Assembly: GCA_937138495.1 (NCBI GenBank)
Contig: CAKZPE010000087.1
Span: 1 to 64,000, forward strand
Source: an uncultured Oceanospirillaceae bacterium
Lineage (GTDB): Bacteria; Pseudomonadota; Gammaproteobacteria; Pseudomonadales; Balneatricaceae
Length of the DNA stretch: 64,000 bases
Direction of reading: 5' to 3'
In this document: positions 34,143 through 43,173 of the stretch, in pieces
How the letters are laid out: the number at the start of each line of letters is the position of its first letter
Numbering within the stretch: the first letter of the stretch is position 1
Made by a program: the position numbers and the translations under genes
Notes under the pieces: model-generated
Seen by the model: the letters and a program-made list of their open reading frames with translations, nothing else
Database searches by the model: none
Told to the model about the DNA's origin: nothing

Positions 34143-35960
34143 GTGATCGAAAAACTTAGAAACATCGCAATCATTGCGCACGTTGACCATGGTAAAACCA
34201 CCCTGGTCGACAAAATGCTCTCGCAGTCCGGCACCCTGGGTCGCCGTGATGAAGGCACTGAGCGTATCATGGACTCCAATGACCAGGAGAAAGAGCGTGG
34301 TATTACCATTCTGGCGAAAAACACCGCCATTGAATGGAATGACTACCACATCAACATCGTAGATACCCCGGGCCACGCCGACTTTGGTGGTGAGGTAGAA
34401 CGCGTACTGTCTATGGTTGATTGCGTATGTCTGCTGGTTGACGCGGTTGATGGCCCGATGCCACAAACCCGCTTCGTAACCCAGAAAGCATTCGATCAGG
34501 GCCTGCGTCCAATCGTTGTTGTAAACAAAGTTGACCGTCCCGGTTCACGTCCTGACTGGGTGATTGATCAGGTATTTGACCTGTTCGACAGCCTGGGCGC
34601 CACCGATGAGCAGCTGGACTTCCCGATTATCTATGCCTCTGCCCTGAACGGCATCGCCGGCCTGGAAGCTGACGATCTGGCTGAAGACATGACGCCACTG
34701 TTCGAAGCCATTGTTGAGCATGTTGAGCCGCCTAAAGTTGATACTGAAGGTCCGTTCCAGATGCAGATTTCTGCACTGGATTACAACAGCTACGTAGGTG
34801 TTATCGGTGTTGGCCGTGTTACCCGCGGTACTGTTAAGGTTAACCAGCCAGTTAAAGTTATCGACGCTGAAGGCGCTGTGCGCAACGGTAAAGTGCAGAA
34901 GATCATGGGTTACCTTGGCCTGGAACGTGTTGAAGTAGACACCGCCCGTGCCGGTGACATCATCTGCGTAACCGGTATCGAAGTACTGAACATTTCCGAT
35001 ACTCTGTGTGACCCTGCTCAGGTTGAAGCTCTGCCGGCACTGTCTGTTGATGAGCCAACTGTATCCATGACCTTCCAGGTGAACGATTCACCTTTCGCCG
35101 GTCAGGATGGCAAGTACGTTACCAGCCGTAACATTAAAGACCGTCTGGAACGCGAACTTATCCACAACGTAGCACTGCGCGTTGAACCGGGTGATTCTCC
35201 GGAGAAATTCAAAGTATCTGGCCGCGGTGAATTACACCTGTCAGTACTGATCGAATCTATGCGCCGTGAAGGTTTCGAACTGGGTGTTTCCCGTCCGGAA
35301 GTTATCCAGAAAGAAATCGACGGTCAGATTCAGGAGCCTTTCGAAGTTGTAATGATTGATGTTGAAGATCAGCATCAGGGCAGCATCATCGAAGAGCTGG
35401 GTAAACGTAAAGCTGACATGACCAACATGGAAGTTGACGGTAAGGGCCGTGTACGCCTGACCTTCATGATGCCTTCCCGTGGCCTGATCGGTTTCCGTTC
35501 ACTGTTTATGACCATGACATCCGGCAGCGGTATCATGACGTCTGTCTTTGACCATTACGGTCCTGTAAAAGACGGTGAAGTGATTAGCCGTAATAACGGT
35601 GTACTGGTTTCCATGGTATCCGGTAAAGTGCTGGCTTACTCCCTGTGGAACCTGCAAAGCCGTGGCCGTTTATGTGTTGTTCCTAACATCGACGTTTACG
35701 AAGGTATGTTGCTGGGTATTCACAGCCGTAACAACGATCTGGCCGTTAACCCGATCAAAGGTAAGCAGCTGACTAACGTACGTGCTTCCGGTACGGATGA
35801 AAACATCCAGCTGACGCCGCCTATCCACTTCACACTGGAACAGGCACTGGATTTCATCGAAGACGACGAGCTGGTCGAAGTTACACCAAACTTTATCCGC
35901 CTGCGTAAGAAGATGCTGACTGAAAACGAACGTAAGCGTGCTGCTCGCGCTGCCAAGTAA
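34143..35960 (+). CDS. typA: Ribosome-associated GTPase TypA/BipA
   Basis: A 605-residue translational GTPase that binds ribosomes and aids 50S assembly at low temperature or stress. G motifs: AHVDHGKTTL (G1), RGITILAKNTAI (G2), DTPGHADFGGEVER (G3), NKVDRPGSR (G4). EF-G-like domains follow, and a C-terminal BipA-specific region ends RKRAARAAK. The start is GTG. Linkage with glnA is common. Codon use is rich in preferred codons, as in highly expressed genes. Confidence 0.97.
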   Translation: MIEKLRNIAIIAHVDHGKTTLVDKMLSQSGTLGRRDEGTERIMDSNDQEKERGITILAKNTAIEWNDYHINIVDTPGHADFGGEVERVLSMVDCVCLLVDAVDGPMPQTRFVTQKAFDQGLRPIVVVNKVDRPGSRPDWVIDQVFDLFDSLGATDEQLDFPIIYASALNGIAGLEADDLAEDMTPLFEAIVEHVEPPKVDTEGPFQMQISALDYNSYVGVIGVGRVTRGTVKVNQPVKVIDAEGAVRNGKVQKIMGYLGLERVEVDTARAGDIICVTGIEVLNISDTLCDPAQVEALPALSVDEPTVSMTFQVNDSPFAGQDGKYVTSRNIKDRLERELIHNVALRVEPGDSPEKFKVSGRGELHLSVLIESMRREGFELGVSRPEVIQKEIDGQIQEPFEVVMIDVEDQHQGSIIEELGKRKADMTNMEVDGKGRVRLTFMMPSRGLIGFRSLFMTMTSGSGIMTSVFDHYGPVKDGEVISRNNGVLVSMVSGKVLAYSLWNLQSRGRLCVVPNIDVYEGMLLGIHSRNNDLAVNPIKGKQLTNVRASGTDENIQLTPPIHFTLEQALDFIEDDELVEVTPNFIRLRKKMLTENERKRAARAAK

Positions 35961-35981
35961 TTCAGCACCTGCCTGACAAGC

Positions 35982-36036
35982 CGGTTTTTAGCCTTTAAAA
36001 ACCGCTTTCTGCCCGGACAGCACCCGTTGTCCGGGC
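35982..36036 (+). terminator. Terminator region after typA
   Basis: Two hairpins: CGGTTTTTA/TAAAAACCG (35982-36004) followed by CTTTCT, then GCCCGGACA/TGTCCGGGC (36011-36036). Neither has a long T run, so efficiency is uncertain. Confidence 0.5.
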
Positions 36037-36108
36037 TATACTCCTCCTTGCATTCAGTTAATTTTATTAAGTAGCATCAGCACTTAAACTGCTCAGCAAG
36101 GTCGCCCA

Positions 36109-37059
36109 ATGCATACACTCTATCCGGATATAAACCCCTACAAACTGCATTCACTGGATGTTGACCCGCAACACCGCCTTTACGTTGAAGAAAGTGGTAA
36201 TCCTCAGGGCATTCCGGTGTTGTTTGTACATGGCGGTCCCGGCGGCGGCACCAGCCCCCAGCACCGCTGTTTTTTCGACCCTGAACGCTATCGGATTGTA
36301 CTTTTTGATCAGCGCGGCTGCGGGCGCTCAACCCCGCATGCAGAACTGAACAACAACACTACCGACCATCTCATAGACGATATCGAAAAGATCCGTGAAC
36401 ACCTCAGTATCGATCAGTTTATGCTGTTTGGCGGCTCCTGGGGCGCAACCCTCAGTCTGCTATATGCACAACGCCACCCGGAGCGGGTCAGCGGCCTGAT
36501 TCTGCGTGGTGTATTCCTGTGCCGGCGGGAAGATATTCAGTGGCTCTATCAGCAAGGCGCAAGCGCCGTATTTCCGGATTACTGGCAGGACTACCTTCGC
36601 GAAATCCCTGAAGCAGAACACGGCGACCTCCTGAACGCCTATTATCGCCGCCTGACATCCGATAACGAAATTGCCCGTATGTCCGCCGCCAAGGCCCTGT
36701 CTGTCTGGGAAGGCCGTTGCTCCACCCTCGATCCCAAACCTAACGTGGTCGACCACTATTCTGATCCGCATATCGCACTGGCAATGGCCCGGCTTGAAGC
36801 GCACTACTTCGTCAACGAAGGTTTCATCAGCAGCAATCAGATACTGGAACAGGCTTATCGTATCAGTGAAATTCCGACCGTCATCGTGCATGGCCGTTAC
36901 GACATGGTCTGCCCGCTGCAACAGGCATATGCGCTGTATCAGGCACTGCCTCAGGCAGAATTACACATCGTCCGGGATGCCGGACACAGCCTGATGGAAC
37001 CGGGCAATATCGATAATCTGATCAAAGCGACCAAGGCCTTCTCCCTCTCTCTGGCCTGA
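36109..37059 (+). CDS. pip: Prolyl aminopeptidase (proline iminopeptidase), S33
   Basis: Removes N-terminal proline from peptides. A 316-residue alpha/beta hydrolase with the family marks HGGPGGGTSPQHRCFFDP (oxyanion region), FDQRGCGRSTPH, the nucleophile elbow GGSWGATLSLLYAQ (Ser about residue 110), and the late Asp (GRYDMVCP) and His (DAGHS). Its own promoter is likely, as it follows the typA hairpins. Confidence 0.95.
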   Translation: MHTLYPDINPYKLHSLDVDPQHRLYVEESGNPQGIPVLFVHGGPGGGTSPQHRCFFDPERYRIVLFDQRGCGRSTPHAELNNNTTDHLIDDIEKIREHLSIDQFMLFGGSWGATLSLLYAQRHPERVSGLILRGVFLCRREDIQWLYQQGASAVFPDYWQDYLREIPEAEHGDLLNAYYRRLTSDNEIARMSAAKALSVWEGRCSTLDPKPNVVDHYSDPHIALAMARLEAHYFVNEGFISSNQILEQAYRISEIPTVIVHGRYDMVCPLQQAYALYQALPQAELHIVRDAGHSLMEPGNIDNLIKATKAFSLSLA

Positions 37060-37066
37060 GAACAAA

Positions 37067-37105
37067 CAGGGGCTGAGAACAACCAGCCCCCGGCTCTTTT
37101 CTTCT
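37067..37105 (+). terminator. Weak terminator after pip
   Basis: GGGGCTG, loop AGAACAAC, CAGCCCC, then a T-rich tail (CTCTTTTCTTCTTTTTC) a few bases later. Confidence 0.5.
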
Positions 37106-37302
37106 TTTTCCACTGACGAATTCCCCGACAGCCGTGCAGCCAAACAGCGCTGCAGACAGCCGTTTACATCCCGTTTACAAGGTTTTACAGGGCATTCACC
37201 ACCGCTCCGCAGAAAGACTTTAGTATTAGATCAGTGGCTGGCCGTCAGGCCTGAAAAACCTCTGAGCCCCGCCGCAATATGTAACAATCCCTGGAGCAAA
37301 AT

Positions 37303-38781
37303 ATGAATAATAAAATTGCTAAGCCGGGCCTCATGATGGCACTGCTGCCCATCGTGCTGACGCTGGCCATTCTCGGCATACAACTTTTCTATTTCGGTGA
37401 TTTCACCCCCCACATTCCGCTGGCAATCGGCCTGGCACTCACCGCACTGATTGGCTGGTGCCGCGGCTATCGCTGGGATGACATCGAAGACGGCGCACTC
37501 CACGTAGTTCGGGTCGGCTTGCCCTCCATCGCCATTCTGATGACCGTCGGCATGATCGTGGGTATCTGGATTGCCAGTGGCACCGTTCCCCTGCTGATTT
37601 ACTACGGCCTGAAAATCCTCAGCCCGGAAATTTTCCTTGCGGCCAGCATGCTGCTGTGCGCAGTAGTATCTGTATCCCTGGGTACCTCCTGGGGCACCAC
37701 CGGCACTGTCGGCCTTGCTTTAATGGGCATCGGTGCCGGTTTTGACATTCCGATGTACTGGACTGCCGGCGCTGTTGTTTCCGGCGCATTCTTCGGCGAT
37801 AAAATCTCTCCGCTGTCAGATACTACCAACCTTGCCCCTGCGGTTACCGGTGTGAATCTTTTCGACCACATCCGTAACATGATGCCAACCACAGTGCCTT
37901 CTATGCTGATTGCTTTCGGCATTTATGCCACTGTCGGTTACACACTGATCGGGTCCCAACAGGTAGATTTCTCAAAAATCCAGAGCATCACCGGTGGCAT
38001 TGAAGACAACTTCAACCTGTCACTGCTGTTACTGCTACCACCGGTTGTAGTCATTGTTCTGGCCCTGAAAAAAATGCCGGCATTACCATCCTTATTTGCC
38101 GGTGTATTACTGGGCGCGGTACTGGCAGTAACGGTACAGGGCATATCCCTGCATGACATTTTCAACTTCATGCATTCAGGCTACAAGATTGATACCGGTG
38201 TTGCAGAAATTGATGGCCTGCTCAACCGGGGCGGCATCACGTCCATGACCTGGGTGATCACTCTGGTACTGATTGCCCTTAGCTTTGGCGGTGCACTGGA
38301 ACGTACCCGCTGCCTGGAAACCCTGATTGATGCCGTGGTGCGTCGCACTCACAGTTTCTTCGGCCTGCAGGCATCTGCAACAGGATCAGCTGTCGCCACT
38401 AACCTGGTGGCCGGCGACCCTTACCTGTCGATTGCATTACCCGGCCGTATGTTTGCACCGGCCTATACCAAAGCGGGCTATTCAAAACTGAACCTCTCCC
38501 GTGCTGTTGAAGAAGGCGGAACCCTGATCTCACCTCTGGTGCCGTGGAATGCCGGTGGCGCATTTGTAATTACCGCACTGGGACTGGGAATCGGTGACGG
38601 TAACTTCGAAAACCTGCTGTATATCCCGCTGGCCTTTGCCTGTTGGTTATCCCCGCTATTTGGTCTGTTCTACGCAGCCACCGGCCGCTTCTCACCAAAA
38701 GCCTCTCAGCAGGAGCTGGCACAGGCTGAGGCAGAAGAACATGACGCCCTGAGCCTTCAGGAAGCCAAAACGGTTACGTAA
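37303..38781 (+). CDS. nhaC: NhaC family Na+/H+ antiporter
   Basis: A 492-residue inner-membrane protein with about eleven hydrophobic segments. It carries the NhaC family stretches GTSWGTTGTVGLALMGIG, AGAVVSGAFFGDKISPLSDTTNLAPAV and later NLVAGDPYLSIALPGRM and EEGGTLISPLVPWNAGGA. These antiporters expel sodium for protons, fitting a marine habitat; some members exchange organic acids, such as malate and lactate, so the substrate is not certain. It is a single gene with its own terminator. Confidence 0.9.
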   Translation: MNNKIAKPGLMMALLPIVLTLAILGIQLFYFGDFTPHIPLAIGLALTALIGWCRGYRWDDIEDGALHVVRVGLPSIAILMTVGMIVGIWIASGTVPLLIYYGLKILSPEIFLAASMLLCAVVSVSLGTSWGTTGTVGLALMGIGAGFDIPMYWTAGAVVSGAFFGDKISPLSDTTNLAPAVTGVNLFDHIRNMMPTTVPSMLIAFGIYATVGYTLIGSQQVDFSKIQSITGGIEDNFNLSLLLLLPPVVVIVLALKKMPALPSLFAGVLLGAVLAVTVQGISLHDIFNFMHSGYKIDTGVAEIDGLLNRGGITSMTWVITLVLIALSFGGALERTRCLETLIDAVVRRTHSFFGLQASATGSAVATNLVAGDPYLSIALPGRMFAPAYTKAGYSKLNLSRAVEEGGTLISPLVPWNAGGAFVITALGLGIGDGNFENLLYIPLAFACWLSPLFGLFYAATGRFSPKASQQELAQAEAEEHDALSLQEAKTVT

Positions 38782-38820
38782 CACTGGTGACTGAATTGTC
38801 CGTTTTGAAAACACACCACC

Positions 38821-38846
38821 AACGCCGTCTTTAAGACGGCGTTTTT
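38821..38846 (+). terminator. Terminator after nhaC
   Basis: AACGCCGTCTT/AAGACGGCGTTTTT with a short loop, 40 bases after the stop. Confidence 0.88.
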
Positions 38847-39023
38847 CATACCCGACACATTGGTTCGGCCAATCCAGCATCAGTAAATAAACGTCTCTGA
38901 TCCCTTTCGTTAAAGCCTGCCATCAGATTGCAAACTTCATGTTTTTATAGCCGCTTAATCTTAAGACTCTGATATCCTCTACCCGCAGACAACATTTTTT
39001 CGACAGTATAAAGGACTATCTAT

Positions 39024-39611
39024 ATGTCAGAATTTAACGTCATCATTAAAAACACTATTGCTGAAGGATTTTCCCATCAGGAAGTTCAGGAAAATCTCGC
39101 CCGGTACCTAAAAATTTCCCCCGATAAATTCGCACAACTTCTCACCCGCAAAGCGACCGTAGTCAAGAAAGGCATCAGTAGTGAAAATGCCGAAAAATTC
39201 AGAAAGATCCTCGTTAAGTGTGGAATTGAGCATGAAATACAGGCATCGTCATCCTCAGTAAATCATGAGCCTCAGCCTGAAAAAGAAAATCTGCCCACAA
39301 CTGAATCAACAACGTTACTGCCGCCAGCCCCGCAGACAACACCTGCAGAGTCAGTAAAAACAAAACCTGGGCTATTTGAGCGCATTCCTTCTGAGAAACG
39401 TTATTCAGATATACCCTTCTACAGAAAACCCCTGACACTTATTCTGAGTTTTCTTTTCTTCTCACCAGCTACACTGATCATCTGTCTGACAGGCGATACG
39501 TATTCCCAAAATAAAGGCGTTGTCTATCAGGCACCACGCGGCATGAGATGGCTGCTTATTCTTATGAGTGCCCTGTATCTGGCGAAAGGTATCGCCTTCG
39601 CATTGAAGTAA
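39024..39611 (+). CDS. Hypothetical two-helix membrane protein with N-terminal alpha/beta domain
   Basis: 195 residues. The first 75 (FNVIIKNTIAEGFSHQEVQENL, RYLKISPDKFAQLL, VVKKGISSENAEKFRKILVKCG) form a small alpha/beta domain of a type found at the N-terminus of various gammaproteobacterial membrane proteins. A Pro/Thr/Ser-rich linker (about 75-120) follows, then two membrane segments (about 138-158 and 175-193). AAAGGAC precedes the ATG. I cannot assign a function. It is a single gene, upstream of but separate from dtd. Confidence 0.7.
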   Translation: MSEFNVIIKNTIAEGFSHQEVQENLARYLKISPDKFAQLLTRKATVVKKGISSENAEKFRKILVKCGIEHEIQASSSSVNHEPQPEKENLPTTESTTLLPPAPQTTPAESVKTKPGLFERIPSEKRYSDIPFYRKPLTLILSFLFFSPATLIICLTGDTYSQNKGVVYQAPRGMRWLLILMSALYLAKGIAFALK

Positions 39612-39704
39612 TTTCCCACCGGTCTGACCACAGACTGGTCAGCCCCAGCCGAAACCACTACCATGCCTTCCCTGACTTTCTGATAACAATTACAAGGGAC
39701 AGGC

Positions 39705-40142
39705 ATGAAAGCACTTATTCAACGGGTTACATCAGCAACGGTAGACATTCACGGAGAACGTCACGGAGAAATCGGTGCCGGCATGCTGGTGTTACTGGGC
39801 GTTGAAAGAACCGACACCCCTGCTGATGCCGACAAGCTCCTGAAAAAAGTGCTCGGTTACCGGATATTTTCCGATGCCGACGGAAAAATGAACCTCAACC
39901 TCCAGCAAGCTGAAGGCGGTTTGCTGGTCGTTTCCCAGTTCACTCTGGTTGCTGACACCCGCAAAGGCATGCGTCCGGGATTTTCGTCCGGTGCCTCTCT
40001 TCAGCTGGGGGAAGAGCTGTACGACTACTTCGTAAAACAGGCTCGCGAGCAGCACCATGAAGTAAGTACCGGCCAGTTCGGCGCTGATATGCAGGTCAGC
40101 CTGATCAATGACGGCCCTGTCACCTTCATGCTGGAAAGCTGA
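39705..40142 (+). CDS. dtd: D-aminoacyl-tRNA deacylase
   Basis: A 145-residue DTD enzyme that frees tRNA from wrongly attached D-amino acids. It begins MKALIQRVTSATV, has KMNLNLQQAEGGLLVVSQFTL (the SQFTL motif) and NDGPVTFMLES (the Gly-cisPro motif region) at the end. Length is exact for the family. AAGGGAC ribosome site. It is five bases before the AEC transporter gene. Confidence 0.98.
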   Translation: MKALIQRVTSATVDIHGERHGEIGAGMLVLLGVERTDTPADADKLLKKVLGYRIFSDADGKMNLNLQQAEGGLLVVSQFTLVADTRKGMRPGFSSGASLQLGEELYDYFVKQAREQHHEVSTGQFGADMQVSLINDGPVTFMLES

Positions 40143-40147
40143 TCCTG

Positions 40148-41041
40148 ATGACCGATTCCTATGCGCTGGCAGAACGGATTTTTCTCACGGTTTTTCCGCT
40201 GTTTACCATCGTACTTTCCGGCTACCTCTATGGCCGGCTGAAAAATCCTGACATGCGGCTGGCGAATCAGTTGAACATGGATATCTTCGTCCCGGCGTTG
40301 CTGTTCTTCGTGCTGTCTGCCAAGTCATTCGACTTACCGGCCTTTAAAACCCTGGCACTGGGCGCCGCTCTGATTATTCTGGGCTCCGGACTGATTCTCT
40401 GGCCTCTGTGTAAACTGCTGAAGATTGCCCCGAAAACCTTTCTGCCACCGATGATGTTCAGTAACAGCGGAAATCTCGGCCTGCCGCTGATCCTGCTGGC
40501 ATTCGGTGAATATGCCCTGCCAGCCGCCGTCGTCTTATTTATCGTTGAAATGACCCTGCACTTCACTGTCGGCATTTATATGATGGACCCGCGCACGAAT
40601 CCTTTAAAACTGCTGCGCATGCCCATCATCATTGCCACCATTGCAGGATTAAGCTGGAGCAGCCTGGAACTGACCATGCCCGCTGGCATTGCCACCGCAC
40701 TGGATATGCTCGGCCAGATTTCCATTCCGCTGTTGCTCTTCACTCTCGGAGTCCGGCTGATCGACGTCGACTTCAGCGCCTGGCGCATCGGTGTACTCGG
40801 GGCTATTCTCTGCCCGGCCGCCGGTATTTTACTGGCACTGCTGTTACAACCCCTGCTACAGCTGGAAAGCGAGCAATTCGCCTACCTGTTACTCTTTGGT
40901 GCGCTTCCTCCGGCGGTACTGAACTACATCGTCGCAGAACAGTTTAATCAGGAACCCAAACAGGTCGCCTCAATTGTTCTGATTGGCAATATTGGTGCTT
41001 TGCTGTTTATTCCTGCCACTCTGTACTTCGTTTTACGCTAA
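40148..41041 (+). CDS. AEC family transporter
   Basis: 297 residues with about ten hydrophobic segments, in the auxin efflux carrier family. Family stretches include FPLFTIVLSGYLYGRL, MFSNSGNLGLPLILLAFGEYAL (the NxGxxGxP motif) and FGALPPAVLNYIVAEQFN. Members move malonate, malate or other organic acids; the substrate here is unknown. It is probably cotranscribed with dtd. Confidence 0.88.
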   Translation: MTDSYALAERIFLTVFPLFTIVLSGYLYGRLKNPDMRLANQLNMDIFVPALLFFVLSAKSFDLPAFKTLALGAALIILGSGLILWPLCKLLKIAPKTFLPPMMFSNSGNLGLPLILLAFGEYALPAAVVLFIVEMTLHFTVGIYMMDPRTNPLKLLRMPIIIATIAGLSWSSLELTMPAGIATALDMLGQISIPLLLFTLGVRLIDVDFSAWRIGVLGAILCPAAGILLALLLQPLLQLESEQFAYLLLFGALPPAVLNYIVAEQFNQEPKQVASIVLIGNIGALLFIPATLYFVLR

Positions 41042-41153
41042 CCACTGAACCCTTGTCTTTGTGGATTGCTTTCTCTGCGAAAGCCCGCTGTAATAGCGCC
41101 AGTTTCTTTTTTGGCGCATTACATCTGCCCGCCTGTTTAACCGGATTACCGTC

Positions 41154-42464
41154 ATGACATCAATCACCCAGACAGACCTCAGTTTCGACCAGCAACACAT
41201 CTGGCACCCTTACTCCTCTATGATCAGCCCGCCGTCGATGTATCCGGTAGTCTCCGCTGAAGGGGTGCGCATTAAACTGGAAGACGGCCGTGAACTGATC
41301 GACGGCATGGCATCCTGGTGGTCGGTTATTCACGGGTATAACCATCCTGAACTGAATCAGGCGGCTCACGGGCAGATCGATAAAATGTCCCATGTGATGT
41401 TCGGGGGTATTACCCACCAGCCGGCCATTGAACTGACCAGACAACTGGTAGAAATGACACCTGAAAATCTCGACAAGGTATTTCTGGCTGACTCCGGCTC
41501 CGTCGCCGTTGAAGTCGCCATTAAAATGGCGATTCAGTACTGGCACGCCCGCCGTTCTCATGAAGGAAAAGCCAACATCAAACACAAATTACTGACCATC
41601 CGTAACGGTTACCATGGCGATACATTCGGAGCGATGTCCGTCTGTGATCCGGTGAACGGCATGCATGAAATCTTCACCGAAGTGCTGCCACAGCACTTCT
41701 TCGCCCCAGCCCCGCAAACCGGTTTTGACGAAGACTGGGATGAAAACGACTGCGCGGAACTGAAACGCCTGTTCAATGAACATCATGAAGACATTGCGGC
41801 TCTGATACTTGAACCCATCGTACAGGGTGCCGGCGGCATGCGCTTCTATTCGCCTGAATATCTGAAAACCGCCCGGCAGCTATGCGATGAATACGATGTC
41901 CTGCTGATTGCCGATGAAATAGCCACCGGCTTTGCCCGCAGCGGCGCCCTGTTTGCCTGTGACCATGCCGGTATCGCCCCGGACATTATGTGCCTGGGTA
42001 AAGCAATCACCGGCGGCTATATGACGCTGGCAGCCACACTGACCACCAGCCATATCGGCGAAACTATTTCCTCCGGCGGCGCTGGCTGCTTCATGCACGG
42101 GCCAACCTTTATGGGCAACCCGCTGGCCTGCGCCGTGGCCAATACCAGCCTGAAACTGCTGCGTGAATCTGACTGGCAGAGCAATACCCAACGCATTCAG
42201 CAGCAGCTTAAACAGGGTCTGGCCCCTTGCCGGGAGCTGAGCTCAGTTGCACAGGTTCGCTGCCTGGGGGCTATCGGTGTCGTTGAAATGAAACAACCGG
42301 TGGATGCCCGCCGTATTCAGCAGGCATTTGTTGATGCTGGCGTCTGGGTCAGACCATTTGGTAAGCTGGTATATGTGATGCCACCCTATATTATGAGTAA
42401 TGAAGACCTGGCGATTCTCACCGGTGCTATGCATCAGGTACTGGTGAAGATGGAAAACACATAA
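41154..42464 (+). CDS. bioA: Adenosylmethionine-8-amino-7-oxononanoate aminotransferase
   Basis: A PLP enzyme of biotin synthesis that converts KAPA to DAPA using S-adenosylmethionine as amino donor. 436 residues. Marks: HIWHPYSSM and DGMASWWSVIHGYNHPEL near the start, DSGSVAVEVAIKMA, RNGYHGDTFGAMSV, IADEIATGFARSG and LGKAITGGYMTLA (PLP Lys). The remaining bio genes are not in this window, so bioA stands alone. The next gene is a thioesterase 35 bases downstream. Confidence 0.97.
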   Translation: MTSITQTDLSFDQQHIWHPYSSMISPPSMYPVVSAEGVRIKLEDGRELIDGMASWWSVIHGYNHPELNQAAHGQIDKMSHVMFGGITHQPAIELTRQLVEMTPENLDKVFLADSGSVAVEVAIKMAIQYWHARRSHEGKANIKHKLLTIRNGYHGDTFGAMSVCDPVNGMHEIFTEVLPQHFFAPAPQTGFDEDWDENDCAELKRLFNEHHEDIAALILEPIVQGAGGMRFYSPEYLKTARQLCDEYDVLLIADEIATGFARSGALFACDHAGIAPDIMCLGKAITGGYMTLAATLTTSHIGETISSGGAGCFMHGPTFMGNPLACAVANTSLKLLRESDWQSNTQRIQQQLKQGLAPCRELSSVAQVRCLGAIGVVEMKQPVDARRIQQAFVDAGVWVRPFGKLVYVMPPYIMSNEDLAILTGAMHQVLVKMENT

Positions 42465-42499
42465 CGTCAGGGAAATACTATTCTGCACGGAGTTTACTT

Positions 42500-42931
42500 A
42501 TGGCCCGTATAAAAATAGACATGCCCGACAACTACAGTTTCAGCACCGATATGCCGGTGCGGATCAGTGACATCAACTATGGCGGACATTTAGGCAATGA
42601 CGCCGTTCTTTCCATGATTCACGAAGCCAGGGTTCGCTACCTTGCCAGCTTTAATTACACCGAAATGAATGTCGAAGGCCTGGGCATTATCATGACGGAT
42701 TCAGCCATTGTGTATAAAGCCGAAAGCTTTCACGGTGAACAGATTCAGATCGACATCGCCGTTGGTGACTTCAACAAGTACGGCTGCGATATCTATTATC
42801 TGCTAACCAACAAACAAACTGCGGTTGAAATTGCCCACGCCAAAACCGGAATTGTATTTTTTGATTACGAAGTCCGTAAAGTCACCGGCATTCCCCAGAC
42901 CTTCCAGGATAATATCCGTAAAGACACCTGA
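42500..42931 (+). CDS. 4HBT-type acyl-CoA thioesterase
   Basis: 143 residues forming one hotdog domain. The active-site region VRISDINYGGHLGNDAVLSMIHEARVRYL follows the 4-hydroxybenzoyl-CoA thioesterase pattern (D-x-N-x-x-G-H-x-x-N), and ESFHGEQIQIDIAVGDF is the typical central strand. It may release an acyl group from CoA or ACP; the position after bioA hints at, but does not prove, a link to biotin-precursor or fatty-acid metabolism. Confidence 0.8.
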   Translation: MARIKIDMPDNYSFSTDMPVRISDINYGGHLGNDAVLSMIHEARVRYLASFNYTEMNVEGLGIIMTDSAIVYKAESFHGEQIQIDIAVGDFNKYGCDIYYLLTNKQTAVEIAHAKTGIVFFDYEVRKVTGIPQTFQDNIRKDT

Positions 42932-43069
42932 TCCCTCCTTACCGGCCGGCTCTGTTACTGCCGGCCAGCCCCCTCTCTTCTGACGTTCCTGTCACACTAA
43001 GGTCGCAGACAGTTTATAAAGCAGCTTCTTACCGACAAAAACATTTTTTACCACGACATAAGCTTTATT

Positions 43070-43088
43070 AATAATAATTATCATTTGC
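43070..43088 (+). promoter_or_regulatory. Fur-like box upstream of the FdhF/YdeP-type gene
   Basis: AATAATAATTATCATTTGC matches 14 of 19 Fur-consensus positions, about 90 bases before the start codon. It is similar to the boxes before the tandem RNAs at 7.5 and 7.8 kb. The promoter itself is not clear; TGTAAAAGTAGCGCC lies downstream. Confidence 0.5.
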
Positions 43089-43173
43089 AAAGCTCTTCAA
43101 GTTTCTGTAAAAGTAGCGCCATTTCTATGCTCAGCCGTTTTGCACGGCAATAATAATTCCTAAAGGAACCATA

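Noticed and set aside
34137..34466. Open frame antisense to the typA start
   Set aside because: Overlaps the highly conserved typA G domain; a shadow frame.
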